Positions 50,899 through 63,200 of a DNA stretch of 64,000 nucleotides are shown in pieces. The stretch's first letter is position 1. Every line of letters begins with the position of its first letter. The position numbers were made by a program, and so were the translations under genes. The stretch is from NCBI RefSeq assembly GCF_000189635.1, contig NW_002476347.1, positions 79,832-143,831 on the forward strand, in the 5' to 3' direction. The stretch is from Tetrahymena thermophila SB210. Lineage: Eukaryota > Ciliophora > Oligohymenophorea > Hymenostomatida > Tetrahymenidae. The notes under the pieces are model-generated. The model was not told where the DNA came from. It was given only the letters and a program-made list of their open reading frames with translations, and ran no database searches.

Positions 50899-53507
50899 TA
50901 CAATTTTTAAAATCTAAATTTAATAATTAATTCTAATTATTACTATTTATAATTCTATTATTTCATTATAAATAAATATCTAGTTGATAACAAATTGCTA
51001 TAAATAAAAGAGTTTTTATTTAATTTGAGACTCTAAATAAATACTTAGATTTATTTCTAATAAATAATTTATATATTTAAATTTTTTATCCAAAATTTTA
51101 GTTTAATTTAATGCTGAGTATTGAAATATTTTATTTTGAAATATTTAAAATATGGAATAAAAAATAGTTTCTTTTAGTTTGCCTAGAAGAAATTTATTTC
51201 TTATTTTCTTTTAGCAAGCAAAATATATTTAATTATATTTATTATGTAGTAAAAAATTTGTTCTAATTAATTGAAGGAAATTTAGAATTATACTTCAATT
51301 TAATAAAAAGAATTGTTTTGATAATCTATTCAATTAGCGAGAAAAGAGATAATTAGATAAAAGAGTTTTATCTCAAATAAATAAAAGACTTTTATTTTTG
51401 AGATATTTAATATTAATTTATTATAATTAAATAGCATCTACAACAACAATTGTTTATTATAAGACTTTTTACGCGACTCCTGATCATAAATATGATTATG
51501 AGAATAAAGCTACTAATGTTATAATAAAGATATATTCTTTTTTTGATTATAATTCATTTCATTATCAAATTAATTACCGCCAAATCAAAAAAATTATGGA
51601 AAATATTATATGATTTTTGCTTTGTTTTCTTTAAATATTAGAAAATCAAGTGTTTTTCTCTCTTTTTTAATATAAAGAATTATAAAGTCTAGTTCATCAA
51701 TAGAGATAATAAAAGTGGAAATAATACTTGATTGAATAAATAATTAATTAATAAAAAATTCTAACAAAAAAGAAGCAAAAAAACATACTTACAAAAAAAA
51801 GAAAAATTAAGAATGAATAAAGAAGCTTATAAATAATAACCAATATCTGAAAAACTGGCTTTTAAAAATATACATTTTGATGATGATAAAGAATTAGCTA
51901 ATTTCTACATTTCTATATTTTAAAAATGCGTTGAGAATATTTCTAATTAATAATTGTCTTTTTTAGAGGAATTTCCTTAATTAAACCAAATATAAGTCGA
52001 TCGTTGCTATGTTATGAAACTCTAATCAAATGATCTAATAAGAATAGCTAGAAAAGTATAGTTTCTATCTGTTGGTAAAAAATATTTTAATGCAGGCAAC
52101 TTTAAATACGTTGTTGGTAATTTAACATTCTAACAAAAGAACCTATAATGTAGAATAGTTAAAGTTAATGATTAAAGAAATTTAAGTGATGATTATGAAA
52201 ATCTTAGGGATTTTAAATTTGTTCATTTCTACCAAATAGATGACAAAAAAAACCCAAAATAAAGCATCAAAAGTACAATTAAATACTATTATAACAAATC
52301 CTAATAGTAAGAATCTGAAGAAGTATAAGATCGACCTACTTCGCAAAAATCTAGTATCAATAAAAGTTAAGTACAAGAATTGCATGAATCTGTAATTTAA
52401 GAAAAAAAATTAGAAAATTAAATTAATACGAATCTGAAGAAAGAAAACAGCTCTAATTTAATAGATGAAGATTCTGAGAGCGAAGATAGTAATGAAGCAG
52501 CAATTACAAATAATTAGAATTAAATTACAATAAATAATAAAAATGCAAATGATATTTAAAGTAATTATCAGCTTTAGTAGTAACATGGTTTGACAAATCC
52601 AAATCAAAAAGAAGATTAGTCAGCAATAATACAAAATCTTCTTTATTTGATCAAGCAAAAAGATATGTAGCTCTTAGATTAGTAATAAATAATCTTACAA
52701 CACTAAATGCAATAATTAAATATGTAAAGATAAAGACTATTATCTTTGGACGATATAAATAATTACAATCCTTTATAAATAGGCATTAATAGTGATCATT
52801 ATAAAAATAACCCAAATGCTAATAGCTTAAATAAATTAGATAATAAGTTTTAAAATAAATAAATAAAAGTATAAGATGATGATCAAACAGAAATAATTGA
52901 ATTAGAAGATGATTGAAAAGATAATAATATTTTATAAAATAAAATTATTTTCTTTCTTAAATTATATTAATTTAAATAAATTAAAAAAATAAATAAATTT
53001 GCTTTGCTTTTAATCAAAATAAAATTCTAACTAACTAAACTAATTATATTTCATTTATTAATATTTGTTTTTCTTTATTATATATAGATTAAGATCAACA
53101 TTTTTATTTGTATCATTTGTAAATTAAAAAATATATGTTGAATAAAAATTACCTTAAATTTAAAATGATATAAATGAACATTGATTGATACTCCTTTGAA
53201 CAATTAAAATAAATTATCAAATAAATTTAATACATTTTATCTTTAACTTAAAAAGGTGGTGATTAACTAAATTAGATAGATAATCATTTTTTGGTATTTG
53301 ATAAAAGTAAAATGACCTAATTTTTCTAACCTAAATAGTTAAGTCACATTTAATTAATTTTTACACTTTTTTATAATTTAATTATGATCATTAAGCTAAG
53401 CTTATAAATATTTTCCTTTAATTTGTATCTATTAATTAAGATATTAATTTATCAAAAAGTGAAAATAAGTTTGAAAGAATTTAAGAAATAATATTTAGAA
53501 CAAAAAA
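50899..53507 (+). repeat. Tandem duplication, unit A
   Basis: About 2.6 kb unit that contains one family gene (51813-52916) with long 5' and 3' flanks. It recurs as unit B at 53617-56368. Similarity starts near CAATTTTTAAAATC and ends at TTAAGAAATAATATTTAGAA plus an A-run in both units. Flanks and coding part are both clearly alike, with small insertions and deletions. Confidence 0.9.
51813..52916 (+). CDS. Unrecognised family protein B1 (intact)
   Basis: Single-exon gene, 367 aa (1104 nt), ATG 51813 to TGA 52914-52916. It is a distant relative of the genes at 44290 and 48004: RCYVMKLQSNDLIRIARK, YVVGNLTFQQ, LQCRIVKVND and DFKFVHFYQIDD fall at the places of the corresponding motifs there. 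The N-terminal part starts MNKEAYKQQPISEKLAF. The middle is Ser/Asn/Gln-rich with an acidic run (DEDSESEDSNE). The C-terminal third is a Gln-rich probable coiled coil, ending IIELEDD. Its tandem twin lies at 54600. No known fold, signal or membrane segment recognised; function unknown. Confidence 0.75.
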
Positions 53508-53533
53508 TGGGGGGTCACATCAGGGACTCATTC

Positions 53534-53564
53534 ATTTTTGAATGGATATTTTTCATTCAAAAAT
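53534..53564. repeat. Inverted repeat (hairpin) in duplication spacer
   Basis: Perfect 11-bp arms ATTTTTGAATG (53534-53544) and CATTCAAAAAT (53554-53564) around a 9-base loop. It lies in the 109-base spacer between the two duplicated units and directly after a G-run (TGGGGGGTCAC). It could be a terminator for the upstream gene or a remnant of the join. Confidence 0.6.
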
Positions 53565-53758
53565 TATTTTTCATAAAACAAAAAAAAAAAAAAAGTCAAA
53601 ATACATAAAAATACATACAATTTTTAAAATCGGAATAGATAATAATTAATTCTAATTATTACTATTTTTAATTCTGTTATTTCATAATAAATAAATATCT
53701 ACTTTTTTGATAACAAATTGTTATAAATAAAAGAGTTTTTACTTAAATTTGAGACACT

Positions 53759-53839
53759 AAATAAATACTTAGATTTATTTCTAATAAATAAATACTTAGA
53801 TTTATTTCTAATAAATAAATACTTTGATTTATTTCTAAT
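53759..53839. repeat. 27-bp minisatellite, three copies
   Basis: Three head-to-tail copies of a 27-bp unit with core ATACTTAGATTTATTTC; the third has one change (CTTTG for CTTAG). Unit A has a single copy at the matching place (about 51038-51066), so the expansion came after the duplication. Confidence 0.85.
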
Positions 53840-54129
53840 AAATAAATAATTTATAAATTTTAATTATTTATCCTACATTTTAGTTTGATTTAATGCTAAG
53901 TATTTAAATATTTTATTTTGAAATATTTAAAATATGGAATAAAAAATAGTTTCTTTTAGTTTGCCTATAAGAAATTTATTTCTTTTTTTCTTTACGCAAG
54001 CAAAATATATTTAATTATATTTATTATATAGTAAAACATTTGTTCTAATGAATTTAAGTAAATTAGGAATTCTACTTCAATTTAATAAAAAGACTTATTT
54101 TGTTAATAATTATACAATTTGGGAGATAG

Positions 54130-54157
54130 ATAAATAAATAAATAAATAAATAAATAA
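54130..54157. repeat. TAAA microsatellite
   Basis: About seven TAAA repeats. The matching part of unit A has no such run, so it expanded or arose after duplication. Confidence 0.8.
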
Positions 54158-54599
54158 AAAAGTTTTATCTCAAATAAAGAAAAGACAATTATTATTGAGA
54201 TATTTAATATTTATCTATTTTAATTAATTAGCATCTACAATAACAATTGTTCATTATAAGATTCTGATCATAAAAATAATTATGAATTAGAATAAAGCTG
54301 ATAATGTTATAATATAGATTTATTCTTTTTTTTAATTACAATTCATTTCATTATCAAATTACTTTCAAATCAAAAAATTATGGAAAATGTAATATGATTT
54401 TGCATTGTTTTCTTTAAAGAATAGAAAATTAAGTATTTTTCTGACTTTTTTAATATAAAGAATTGAAAAGTCTAGTTCATAAAGAGAGATATTAAAAGTG
54501 GTTTTTTTATTTGGTTTATAAATAATTAAATTCATAAAAAATTCTAACAAAAAAAAAGGAAGCAAAAAAACAAACTTAAAAAGAATAGAAAAATTAAGA

Positions 54600-55772
54600 A
54601 TGAATAAAGAAGCTTATAAATAATAAAGAATATCTGAAAAACTGCCTTTTTATAATATTCATTTCGATAATGAAAAAGAATTAGCTAAGTTCTACATTTC
54701 AATATTTTAAAAATGCGTTGAGAGTATTTCTAATAAATAATTGACTCTTTTAGAAGAATTTCCTAAATTAGACCAAATATAAGACAACTGTTGCTATGTT
54801 ATGAAGCTCTAATCAAATGATCTAATGAGAATAGCTAGAAAAGTAAAGTTTCTATCTTTTAGTAAAAAATATTTTAATGCAGACAACTTTAAATACGCTG
54901 TTTGTAATTTAAATTAATAACCTATGAATCTATAATGCAGGATAGTTAAAGTTAATGATTAAATAAATTTAAGTGATGATTATGAAAATCTTAGGGATTA
55001 TAAATTTGTTCATTTCTACCAAAAAAATGACAGAATAAACCAAAACTAAATCATCTAAAGTACAATTAAATACTAAGATAACAAACTCTAACAGTAAAAA
55101 TCTGAAGAGGTATAAGATCGACCTACTTCACTAAAATCTTGTACTAATTAAAGTTAAGTAGAAGAATTGCATGGATCTGTAATTTAAGAAAAAGCATTAG
55201 AAAATAAAATTAATAAGAATCTAAAGAAAGAAAACAGCTCTAATTTAATAGATGAAGATTCTGACAGCAAACATAGTAATGAAGCAGCAACTACAAATAA
55301 TTAGAATTAAATTACAATAAATAATAAAAATGCAAATGAGATTAAAATTAATTATCAGCTTTAGTAGTAACATGGTTTGCCAAATTAAAGTCAAAAAGAA
55401 GATTTGTTAGAACAAATAAAAAATCTTCATTCTGAGCTTAATCAACTAAAGATATAGCTCAATTTAAAAGATACATAGCTCGGTCAAAAAGATAAAGTGA
55501 GCAATCTAAAAGAATTATAGATCATAGAATACATAAAAGTAATCTATTAACTCTAATTTCAATTATTTGATATGTAAAGTTAAAAACTTATGTAAACTAT
55601 ATATAATAGTTAAAATCCTTAATAAATGGGTATTAATAATGACTAATATTTAAATAACCCAAATCAGTTAAATGCTAATAGCGTAAATAAATTAGATAAT
55701 AAGGTTTAACATTAATACATAAAAATAGAAGATGAAGATCAAACAGAAATAATTGAATTAGAAGATGATTGA
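54600..55772 (+). CDS. Unrecognised family protein B2 (intact)
   Basis: Single-exon gene, 390 aa (1173 nt), ATG 54600 to TGA 55770-55772; tandem twin of the gene at 51813. The N-terminal half is nearly the same (CCYVMKLQSNDLMRIARK, YFNADNFKYAV, DYENLRDYKFVHFYQ). The C-terminal coiled coil is about 20 residues longer and quite different (EQIKNLHSELNQLKIQLNLK, then LKELQIIEYIK), while the last residues (IIELEDD) match again. So the helical part has changed much faster than both ends. Reading frame fully open. Function unknown; same possible beta-domain plus coil layout as the rest of the family. Confidence 0.75.
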
Positions 55773-56365
55773 AAGGATAATAATAAATTAATAAAAATAA
55801 AATTATTTTCTTTCTTAAAATATATTAATTTAAATAAATTAAAAAATAAATAAGCTTGCTTCGCTTAATCAAATAAATTCTAACTGAATTAATTAATATT
55901 TCATTTAATAATATTTGCTTTTCTTTATTATATATAGATTAAGATCAACATTTATATATATATTATTTGTAAATTAAAAAAATATATGTTGAATAAAAAT
56001 TTCCTTAAATTTAAAATGATAAAAATGAACATTGATTGATTCATACTCCTTTTAAGAATGAAAATAAATTATCTAATAAATTTAATACATTTTATCTTTA
56101 ATTAAAAAAGGTGGTGATTAATTAAATTAGATTGATAATCATTTTTTGGTATTTGATAAAAGCAAAATGAGATAATTTTTCTAATCTAAAAAGTTAAGTA
56201 ACATTTTAATTCATTTTTACACTTTATTATTATTTAATTATGATCAAAAGCTAAGCTTAAAAATATTTTCTTTTAATTTTTATCTATTAATTAATATGTT
56301 AATTTATTAAAAATTGAAAATGAGATGATTATGAAAAAGTTTAAGAAATAATATTTAGAACAAAA

Positions 56366-56834
56366 AAACCATCTCTCTTAGTAATGTACAACTCATTAAT
56401 TTACGTCCTGCTATCCACAATATCAAACCATTATCAGTAGCCAAACCAATTATAGCCAACATTGCTAGAATTATTATTTACATTTTAATAAATTTTACTG
56501 ATGAATTCTAACTTTCTGATTTTATTTTATGAATTAAAACTAAATTATTTCATAAAAATAATAAAAGATTAGTTAAAAATATAATCATATGAAAATTAGA
56601 AGAACATAGCTGATCTAAAGTTTATTACTAGCAATCTGAATTGCTCTGAATCAAAAAATATTTTTTTTAACATAAATTTGTATTTATAGAGAAAATAATT
56701 ATCATTCTTCTTCTTAAAATAATCTAAAAATTATAAACAAAATCCTGAAATAATTGAACCAAAAGAAACTAAATAATTAAAACAAAATAAGTAAAAAAGT
56801 AAATTTTGTTGGAATACAATAAATATGAGATGAT
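56366..56834 (+). other. Possible gene fragment or long open stretch
   Basis: Plus-strand frame open for about 150 codons to TGA near 56832, with a hydrophobic start (MYNSLIYVLLSTI) then a polar, Lys/Gln-rich part. Base composition of the first 110 bases is less AT-rich than its surroundings and begins exactly where duplication unit B ends. On the minus strand the same 110 bases read GLATDNGLILW, faintly WD-repeat-like. Open frames this long are not rare when TGA is the only stop. Not called as a gene. Confidence 0.2.
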
Positions 56835-57246
56835 TAATAATAGTAACTGATTAAAACATTTAATTAATTTATAAAAGGTTAATTTAATAAATTAAAACAC
56901 AGAATTAAGATAAATTGATTATTGAATTTATATTTATTGAAAGTTTAATGTTTAAAATTTGTTGATTTGATTATAAATATTTTTAATTTTCCAAAATAAA
57001 TTAAATTTTTTTGAGTTAAAAAATACGTTTAGGAATATTTAATGATAAAAATATTTAATAAATAAATTAGTTTTATTTAATTTAAAATTGCCTCATAAAT
57101 TAATTTGAAGAAATTTATTAAAATTTATATAGAATAATTATTCTTATTATTATAATTAATTTTTATTTATTATTATAATCATAATTTAGGTCATATTTAT
57201 TTTAGATTTTGTTTGTCAGTGATTTTCAATTTTTTTGTTTAGTATA
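56835..57246. other. Intergenic before channel gene 3' end
   Basis: About 410 AT-rich bases; should hold the 3' untranslated region of the minus-strand channel gene. Nothing else seen. Confidence 0.55.
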
Positions 57247-60200
57247 TCAAAATTAAGGGTTTTACCTATTAAAAATAGATTTTTATATCGGTGACAGGGC
57301 TTTTTTACTGTCAAACTATGCTAAATTTACTATATTTTGTATATTTTTATCTATAATTTCAGAATTAAGTTTAATTGGTATAAATTCTTTTGATTAAGGA
57401 CTATCTTTTTAGCTATGTTTGTTATTATTTAGGTCACTACCCTAAGAATACTAGCTCTCTTCTAGATTGTTGCGGTTTAAGGCAAAACTATTTACTCTAT
57501 TTCTTGTTCCTATTTTTTCATCTGAACCACTTCTATTTTTAGTATTTTATTTGCCTACATTAGGAGTTTCAAATCCATTTGATTTCTTCTTTTACAGTAT
57601 TTATTTTTTCTACAAGTACGATCCTCTTCTATTTTCTTTGATATTTTAATCATCTTTGCGTTATTTGTTTGCTTTTTATTTTTTTAAAGCTTTTATGAGT
57701 TTAGAAAATTATTTTCCAATAATTTTGTTAGCCTTTGCAATTACTCTCAGATAATTTCCTTTAGGGAAGTAATGCTAAAATTATTTTAATTCATCAAAAG
57801 ACATGATTGTGAATAGTGTTTCTAAATCGTTTTCATTTTACTAATAATTGGCACTTTCTGATTAGTTTTACAACTATAATTGCTGTAATTAAAGATTACT
57901 GCCTTGAAGGTTTTAAAATTAAGTAGACTAATTGCTAATAGGAACTATGTTTATAAGATTATTGTTATTCAGCATTTATTGGTCATAATTACTACTGCTA
58001 AGTTAAGGCAATAGCTGCAATTTTATATTTGAATACTGCTTTTAATATTAAGAGTGTGTATTTTTGATAGTATCATTACTTCCTTTCATAAGCGGAGTTC
58101 CCATCTCATTCATTTTGAAACCACTTTTCCCGACTCCTAAATAATTTTATCTGAATTGAGAAATAGAATTTGCCATGTTTACTCCATTTCCACTGTGTTT
58201 TCTTTAATTTAAGATATTTTACTGATCTATCAAATTCTTTCTCTGCAAGAAATTGAATTCTTCTTGAGATTCTATCTTATTTATCAAATTCATGTTGTGC
58301 AACTGCTATTTTTTTATGCTGATAGCTGATGTTGGTGATTGGTCTCCTTGTCTGCTTTTCTATTAGGAGCTAATACTTTCATTATTGCTTCTATTTAATT
58401 AGCTAGCAATCTTCGCCTTTTAGATAAAGTTTAAAACATTATTCTTGACAACATGTGAAGTTTATCTTGGAGATGGCATTGGGCTTAAGGGAGAATTCAC
58501 ATCTTGTTTCTAATTTTTTGCTCCAGGAAATAAGAAATTTGGGTTTCTTGCAGAAGGGGATAAATTCTATGTGTCTTATGTCGTCATGTTAGTTTTATTT
58601 TTCTTAAAGCTGGATTAAGAAGGAAGCTTTCCTTTTTATTTATCTTTAGAATGCATAGCTTTCTTTTTACCTTTATCATCGTGATCTCCGTAAGGAGTAG
58701 ACTCTTCAGATACTTAGCTATCTTTGTAATCCTTATTTGATTGAATATTTTTGTCATGATTAATATCCTCAAATTGAGCCTCATTCTAATGGAGATTAAT
58801 AAGGTTTTAACCAATTCTACTTATTTTTTTTCCATTTTTATTTAAATTTATAATTTGTTAATTACCTTAATTGTTAAAATATTTGCCATTTTCAGAGTTT
58901 TCTTAATTTTAAATTAAATGAATTAATTTTTAAGGCTGATGGCTTTATACCATAGAAATTCCTTATTTTCCAACTTAGTTATTTACACTTTTTGATGCAA
59001 ATATTCCTAAATTCTTAAATGATTAAGATCTAAGATTTTCAATTTTTTCTATCGATCTCCTTTTAATGCTAGGAGAGAATGTATTTTGAATTTCTGAGTG
59101 CTTGATTTCGTATTCTCCAAATCTATTTTGGCATGATTTTCTTTTATTTTTATCTGAATTAGGCATGATTTCATTTTAAATCATCTGCTCAGTTAGAGTA
59201 ATGTTTCTAATCATTTCAAGCCCGTTCTGAGAAGTTCTGCTTTTTCTTCTTTCTCTGCTCAATTGATCTTCTTTTCGTCTCTTAAGAGGACTTTGCTATT
59301 CTTAAGGTAATTTATTTTAATTTTCAGAAGCCTTTTAAAATAATTCATTAAAGTCTTTTGATTTGTTTGATTTTCTTCTTTTACTGTTAATATCTTAGTT
59401 AAAGCCATCTGCTATGTTCGAAAACGATATCCTTTTAGAGCTCTTTATTTCTGATTAGGAATTTGATATTAGAGTTTATGACCTTTAAGAGCTTTTTCTT
59501 TTCAAACCTTCTTCATTCAAACTATTAATTTTAACACTTTTTTCTTTTTTAATCTTCCTAGGATTGTTGCTGCTTTCTTAATTTTTTAAAGCTAATTCTT
59601 TGATGTTTGGTATTAAGTTTTGCTATTAATTTTATTTGCTAGAAATATTTTGTTGCTAACTATCCATTATTTCTCTAGGCTATTTCATTATCTAGCCTGT
59701 GTTTTTTGTGGTGCTTTTTTCTTCTTTTTCTATATTAAAATCATCAATTTAGTTTCTTGAATCTAATATTAAACGATCTTTTCCAGGTTCTTGCTTGCTA
59801 GATTTTTTACTTAGATCAAAATTATCTAAATCAGCTATGAATAAAAGCTGAGGAGATTATTCTTAATCAGAAAAGCAACCTATAGACATTTCTCTATCAT
59901 GCATTTATAGAGTTCCTTGTTTTTTTAATGTTTTAGGAGATAAGTTAGTAGCAATAGGTATTTTATTAATTGTTCTTATACTTCCTAAATCTGAGTTTGT
60001 CATTACTGTTAACTGCTTAAATCCAGCTCTTTTAATTATGTTAGCATCAGAGCTATTAAGATTTTCATTATTATTTTTACCTGTTATACTCTACTCCATC
60101 TTAATACTTCTGTTACTTTACTAATTACTATCATTCTTTTTTTGGATTATATTTGGCGATCTCTAGCATTCATCACGAGTCTCTTAACCAAGTGAATTAA

Positions 60201-63200
60201 GAATCTTATCAAACTTTCTAGTGTTTAATCCCGAAGAACCTTTTTCAGAAGTTATATTATTTTACGAAGGTAAAGATTCATCTTATTCTACAAGCTTAGA
60301 AAGGTGCATTTTGTTAAAAATACTAGTAATTTATCTCTTTCTTTATCTAACATGATCTTAATCTTCTTCGACTTCTTGATTTTAGTAGCTTTTTTGCATA
60401 GCGTACTAGCCTACATCTTGTATTTCAGTTGAGTTAACTATAGACATATTTAGTTCTTAATTCATTTATGATATCGTGTTATTCTTTTAAATTTAGTAGG
60501 ATGAATTCTACTCATTTTCTCCTTCCTCATTAATTACAGAATCGTATTTTTTTTTATTACTTTTTTTGCTATTTATACTCACACTATTATCTTCATCATA
60601 GTAAGTTTCAGTATCTTCCTCATCATTTTCATTGACACTATCTTCGCTGCTATTGTACTTTAAAGCATCTTCATCATATTCATCATCTTATGAAAAATCT
60701 TCGCCATAAAGTTCATCAAACATCAAATATTACTAATAATAATAATCCATAGTTTCTGTGTTTTAATTCCTCCATTTTTCTGCCTAATTATTTATTTTAT
60801 TAATGAAAATAAATTTAAAAATAAGGAATTTTTTAAAATATAAAAAATCTTACTGCTATATTTTATTCTTTTGAAGATGTGAAGTACCCAAAAGTGACTA
60901 TCCTCTTTCTATAGAATTTAGAATCTCTATGCTAATACAAATACTTTTTATTATCTTTTTTTATTATTATATATCTATCAGGCGAGTAATGAAAGTAATG
61001 GCAATGTTATATTTCATGATTGTAACTCTAGCAGCACTGACATTTCACTTCTAAAAACTCCTGGTTATTTTCAAATATAATAGCATCCTTAATATTGTTA
61101 AATTTCTCCATTTCCTAAGGCATATCTGAAATTAATTGCAAGAAATCAGATCTTCTGATCATTAACAGTTTTGAAAACTTAATTTAATTTTTTTAAAATT
61201 AATTTAATTAAATTGATTTGTAAATAAAACTTAATAAGTCTGTCTGAAATTTTTATTGAGAATTTAATTCAAAAAGTTATGATTAATTGCATTATTTACT
61301 TCTAAACTCCTAGCCATTTCTTTACGATCCTAGTTAGTAAAAAAACTCCATGCTCCGAAACATGCTCCAGGTCCTAAACTAACAATTTTTTTATAAATTT
61401 TTTCTCCTTCGTTGTTTTCTGAGTTATATTCTCGACAAATTTCAACCTTCCCTTTTTCTACAAAGTAAATAAACATATCATCATCTGACTATCCTTCAGA
61501 AAAGATAATTTAATTTGGTGTAGTATGTAGTATCTAAATGATGGGAATCATTTTAAGAATAATTGAGCTATTGAAGTTAGCACTGAAAATACCGTAATCC
61601 TTAAAAACTATTCTATTTGCTTCGACCATAAGTTTTTCACGCAAATTATCACTTAATGAATCAATAATTTTTTTTTCTAAGTCACTTTTATTTTGGTCTT
61701 ACTCTCTCCAGTAGTAATCTAAATATTCTCTAATCCTGTACTGCAAAGAGAAATTAATATTCTTATTGTCCATATAGTCATTAATGATATAGAAGAATTC
61801 TTTCATTTATCTATCTTATGAAAATAAATCAGAGAAAATTTAACCAATTTAACTGATTGTGTAAGCAAAAATAACACATGATATAAGCATAGTGCCAACA
61901 CTTGCAACTCTCTCAAAATTATTTGATGGAACAATATCGCCATACCCTACAGTGATCATAGTAACTGTAGAAAAATAATATGCAGCTATATATTAATTCG
62001 CCCATATATCATCTTTTTTAAAATTATTTCATAAATAAACCTTTAAAAAATAATTATTTTCTTAAATAAATAACTTGTTTTTTAATTATTCATTTTTTTG
62101 CATAAAATTTATTAATTCAGTAATTAGTGATTTTTATAATTTTCGATAATCTTTTTTAATTTTTTTTGAATAATTAATTTTGTTTTAAAATAAATAGAAT
62201 TCAATTTTAATAAAATTTAGGAAGTTAAAATAAATTAAGAAAATACCTTCCATGCCAATTTTTCGCATCCAATTATTTTGATTTAAGTGATATTCTTAGA
62301 GACCGATAAACAACCAAATGCATCCAAAAATATGGGAAAAAAACAAAATGTTAAGAATAAGCTTTATAAGAGATATAATATTAGAAGTTTTTGGAGTGAG
62401 ATGAAAGCTGTCTTCAAATTTTCTGAAAATCTTTTAAAAGTTCCTAAGTTTTACGAAGAAGAGCAGGACAAATACCTTTTCCACTTAAGAATCTTAGTTG
62501 CCTAACTCACTAATTAAAAGGGGAATTTAAGCTATTGCATCACTCCAGAAATAATATTTTATATAATAAATAAAAATCTTTTTTTTGTTGTTTACATTAA
62601 CTCCTTTTTCAAAATATCCTGTCACCATAGAAAAAAGAATATCAATTAGCATCATTAAGTGTAAAGTGTAACCTACATAAGGAGTAATGAGATCATGGAT
62701 AGAAACATTAATAGCAACATGTATAGGGATTATAAAAAAGTAAGTCATAAAAACAGTTCCAATTAATAAATCCCATACTAACTTAAATTTACTTGATGGC
62801 TCTATTACCGGAATATATTTTATTAACTTAACTAAGATTTAATACAATTTAAGATTTCTAATTAGATGGAGGAAGAAATATGTAGTATTGCTATTGTCAA
62901 TCGAATTAGCACTTAGATCATCTAAAATTTTAAAAAAGGGATTGCTGAATTGAGTCATAATGTTTTTGTAATGTTATGACTTTACAAAGAATCTTTTCAT
63001 TTCAACTGCTTGTTTCTTCAGTTTCACAAACCTTACCATTTTAGATAAATTAGATTCAACACTTTTTTCTGGAACTATGGTGCTTAACTTCTATAATCCA
63101 CCTTATTTGCTAAATATTGTTGGCAAAAAGGAAGAAAATGTCTTTGTCTTTGATTTTAAAGTTAGCTTCTCCATAAAACTTGGAATTGATCTAACTGATT

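Larger units (their letters stand above)
52917..54599. other. Intergenic, family B1 to B2
   Basis: Contains the 3' flank of unit A, the 109-base unique spacer and the 5' flank of unit B. A Phe/Ile-rich reverse-strand open frame at 54365-54565 lies within the repeat flank and has no motif. No separate gene called. Confidence 0.6.
53617..56368 (+). repeat. Tandem duplication, unit B
   Basis: Second copy (about 2.75 kb) of the unit at 50899-53507, same orientation, with gene B2 inside. It differs by small indels, an expanded 27-bp minisatellite at 53759-53839 and a TAAA microsatellite at 54130-54157. Confidence 0.9.
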
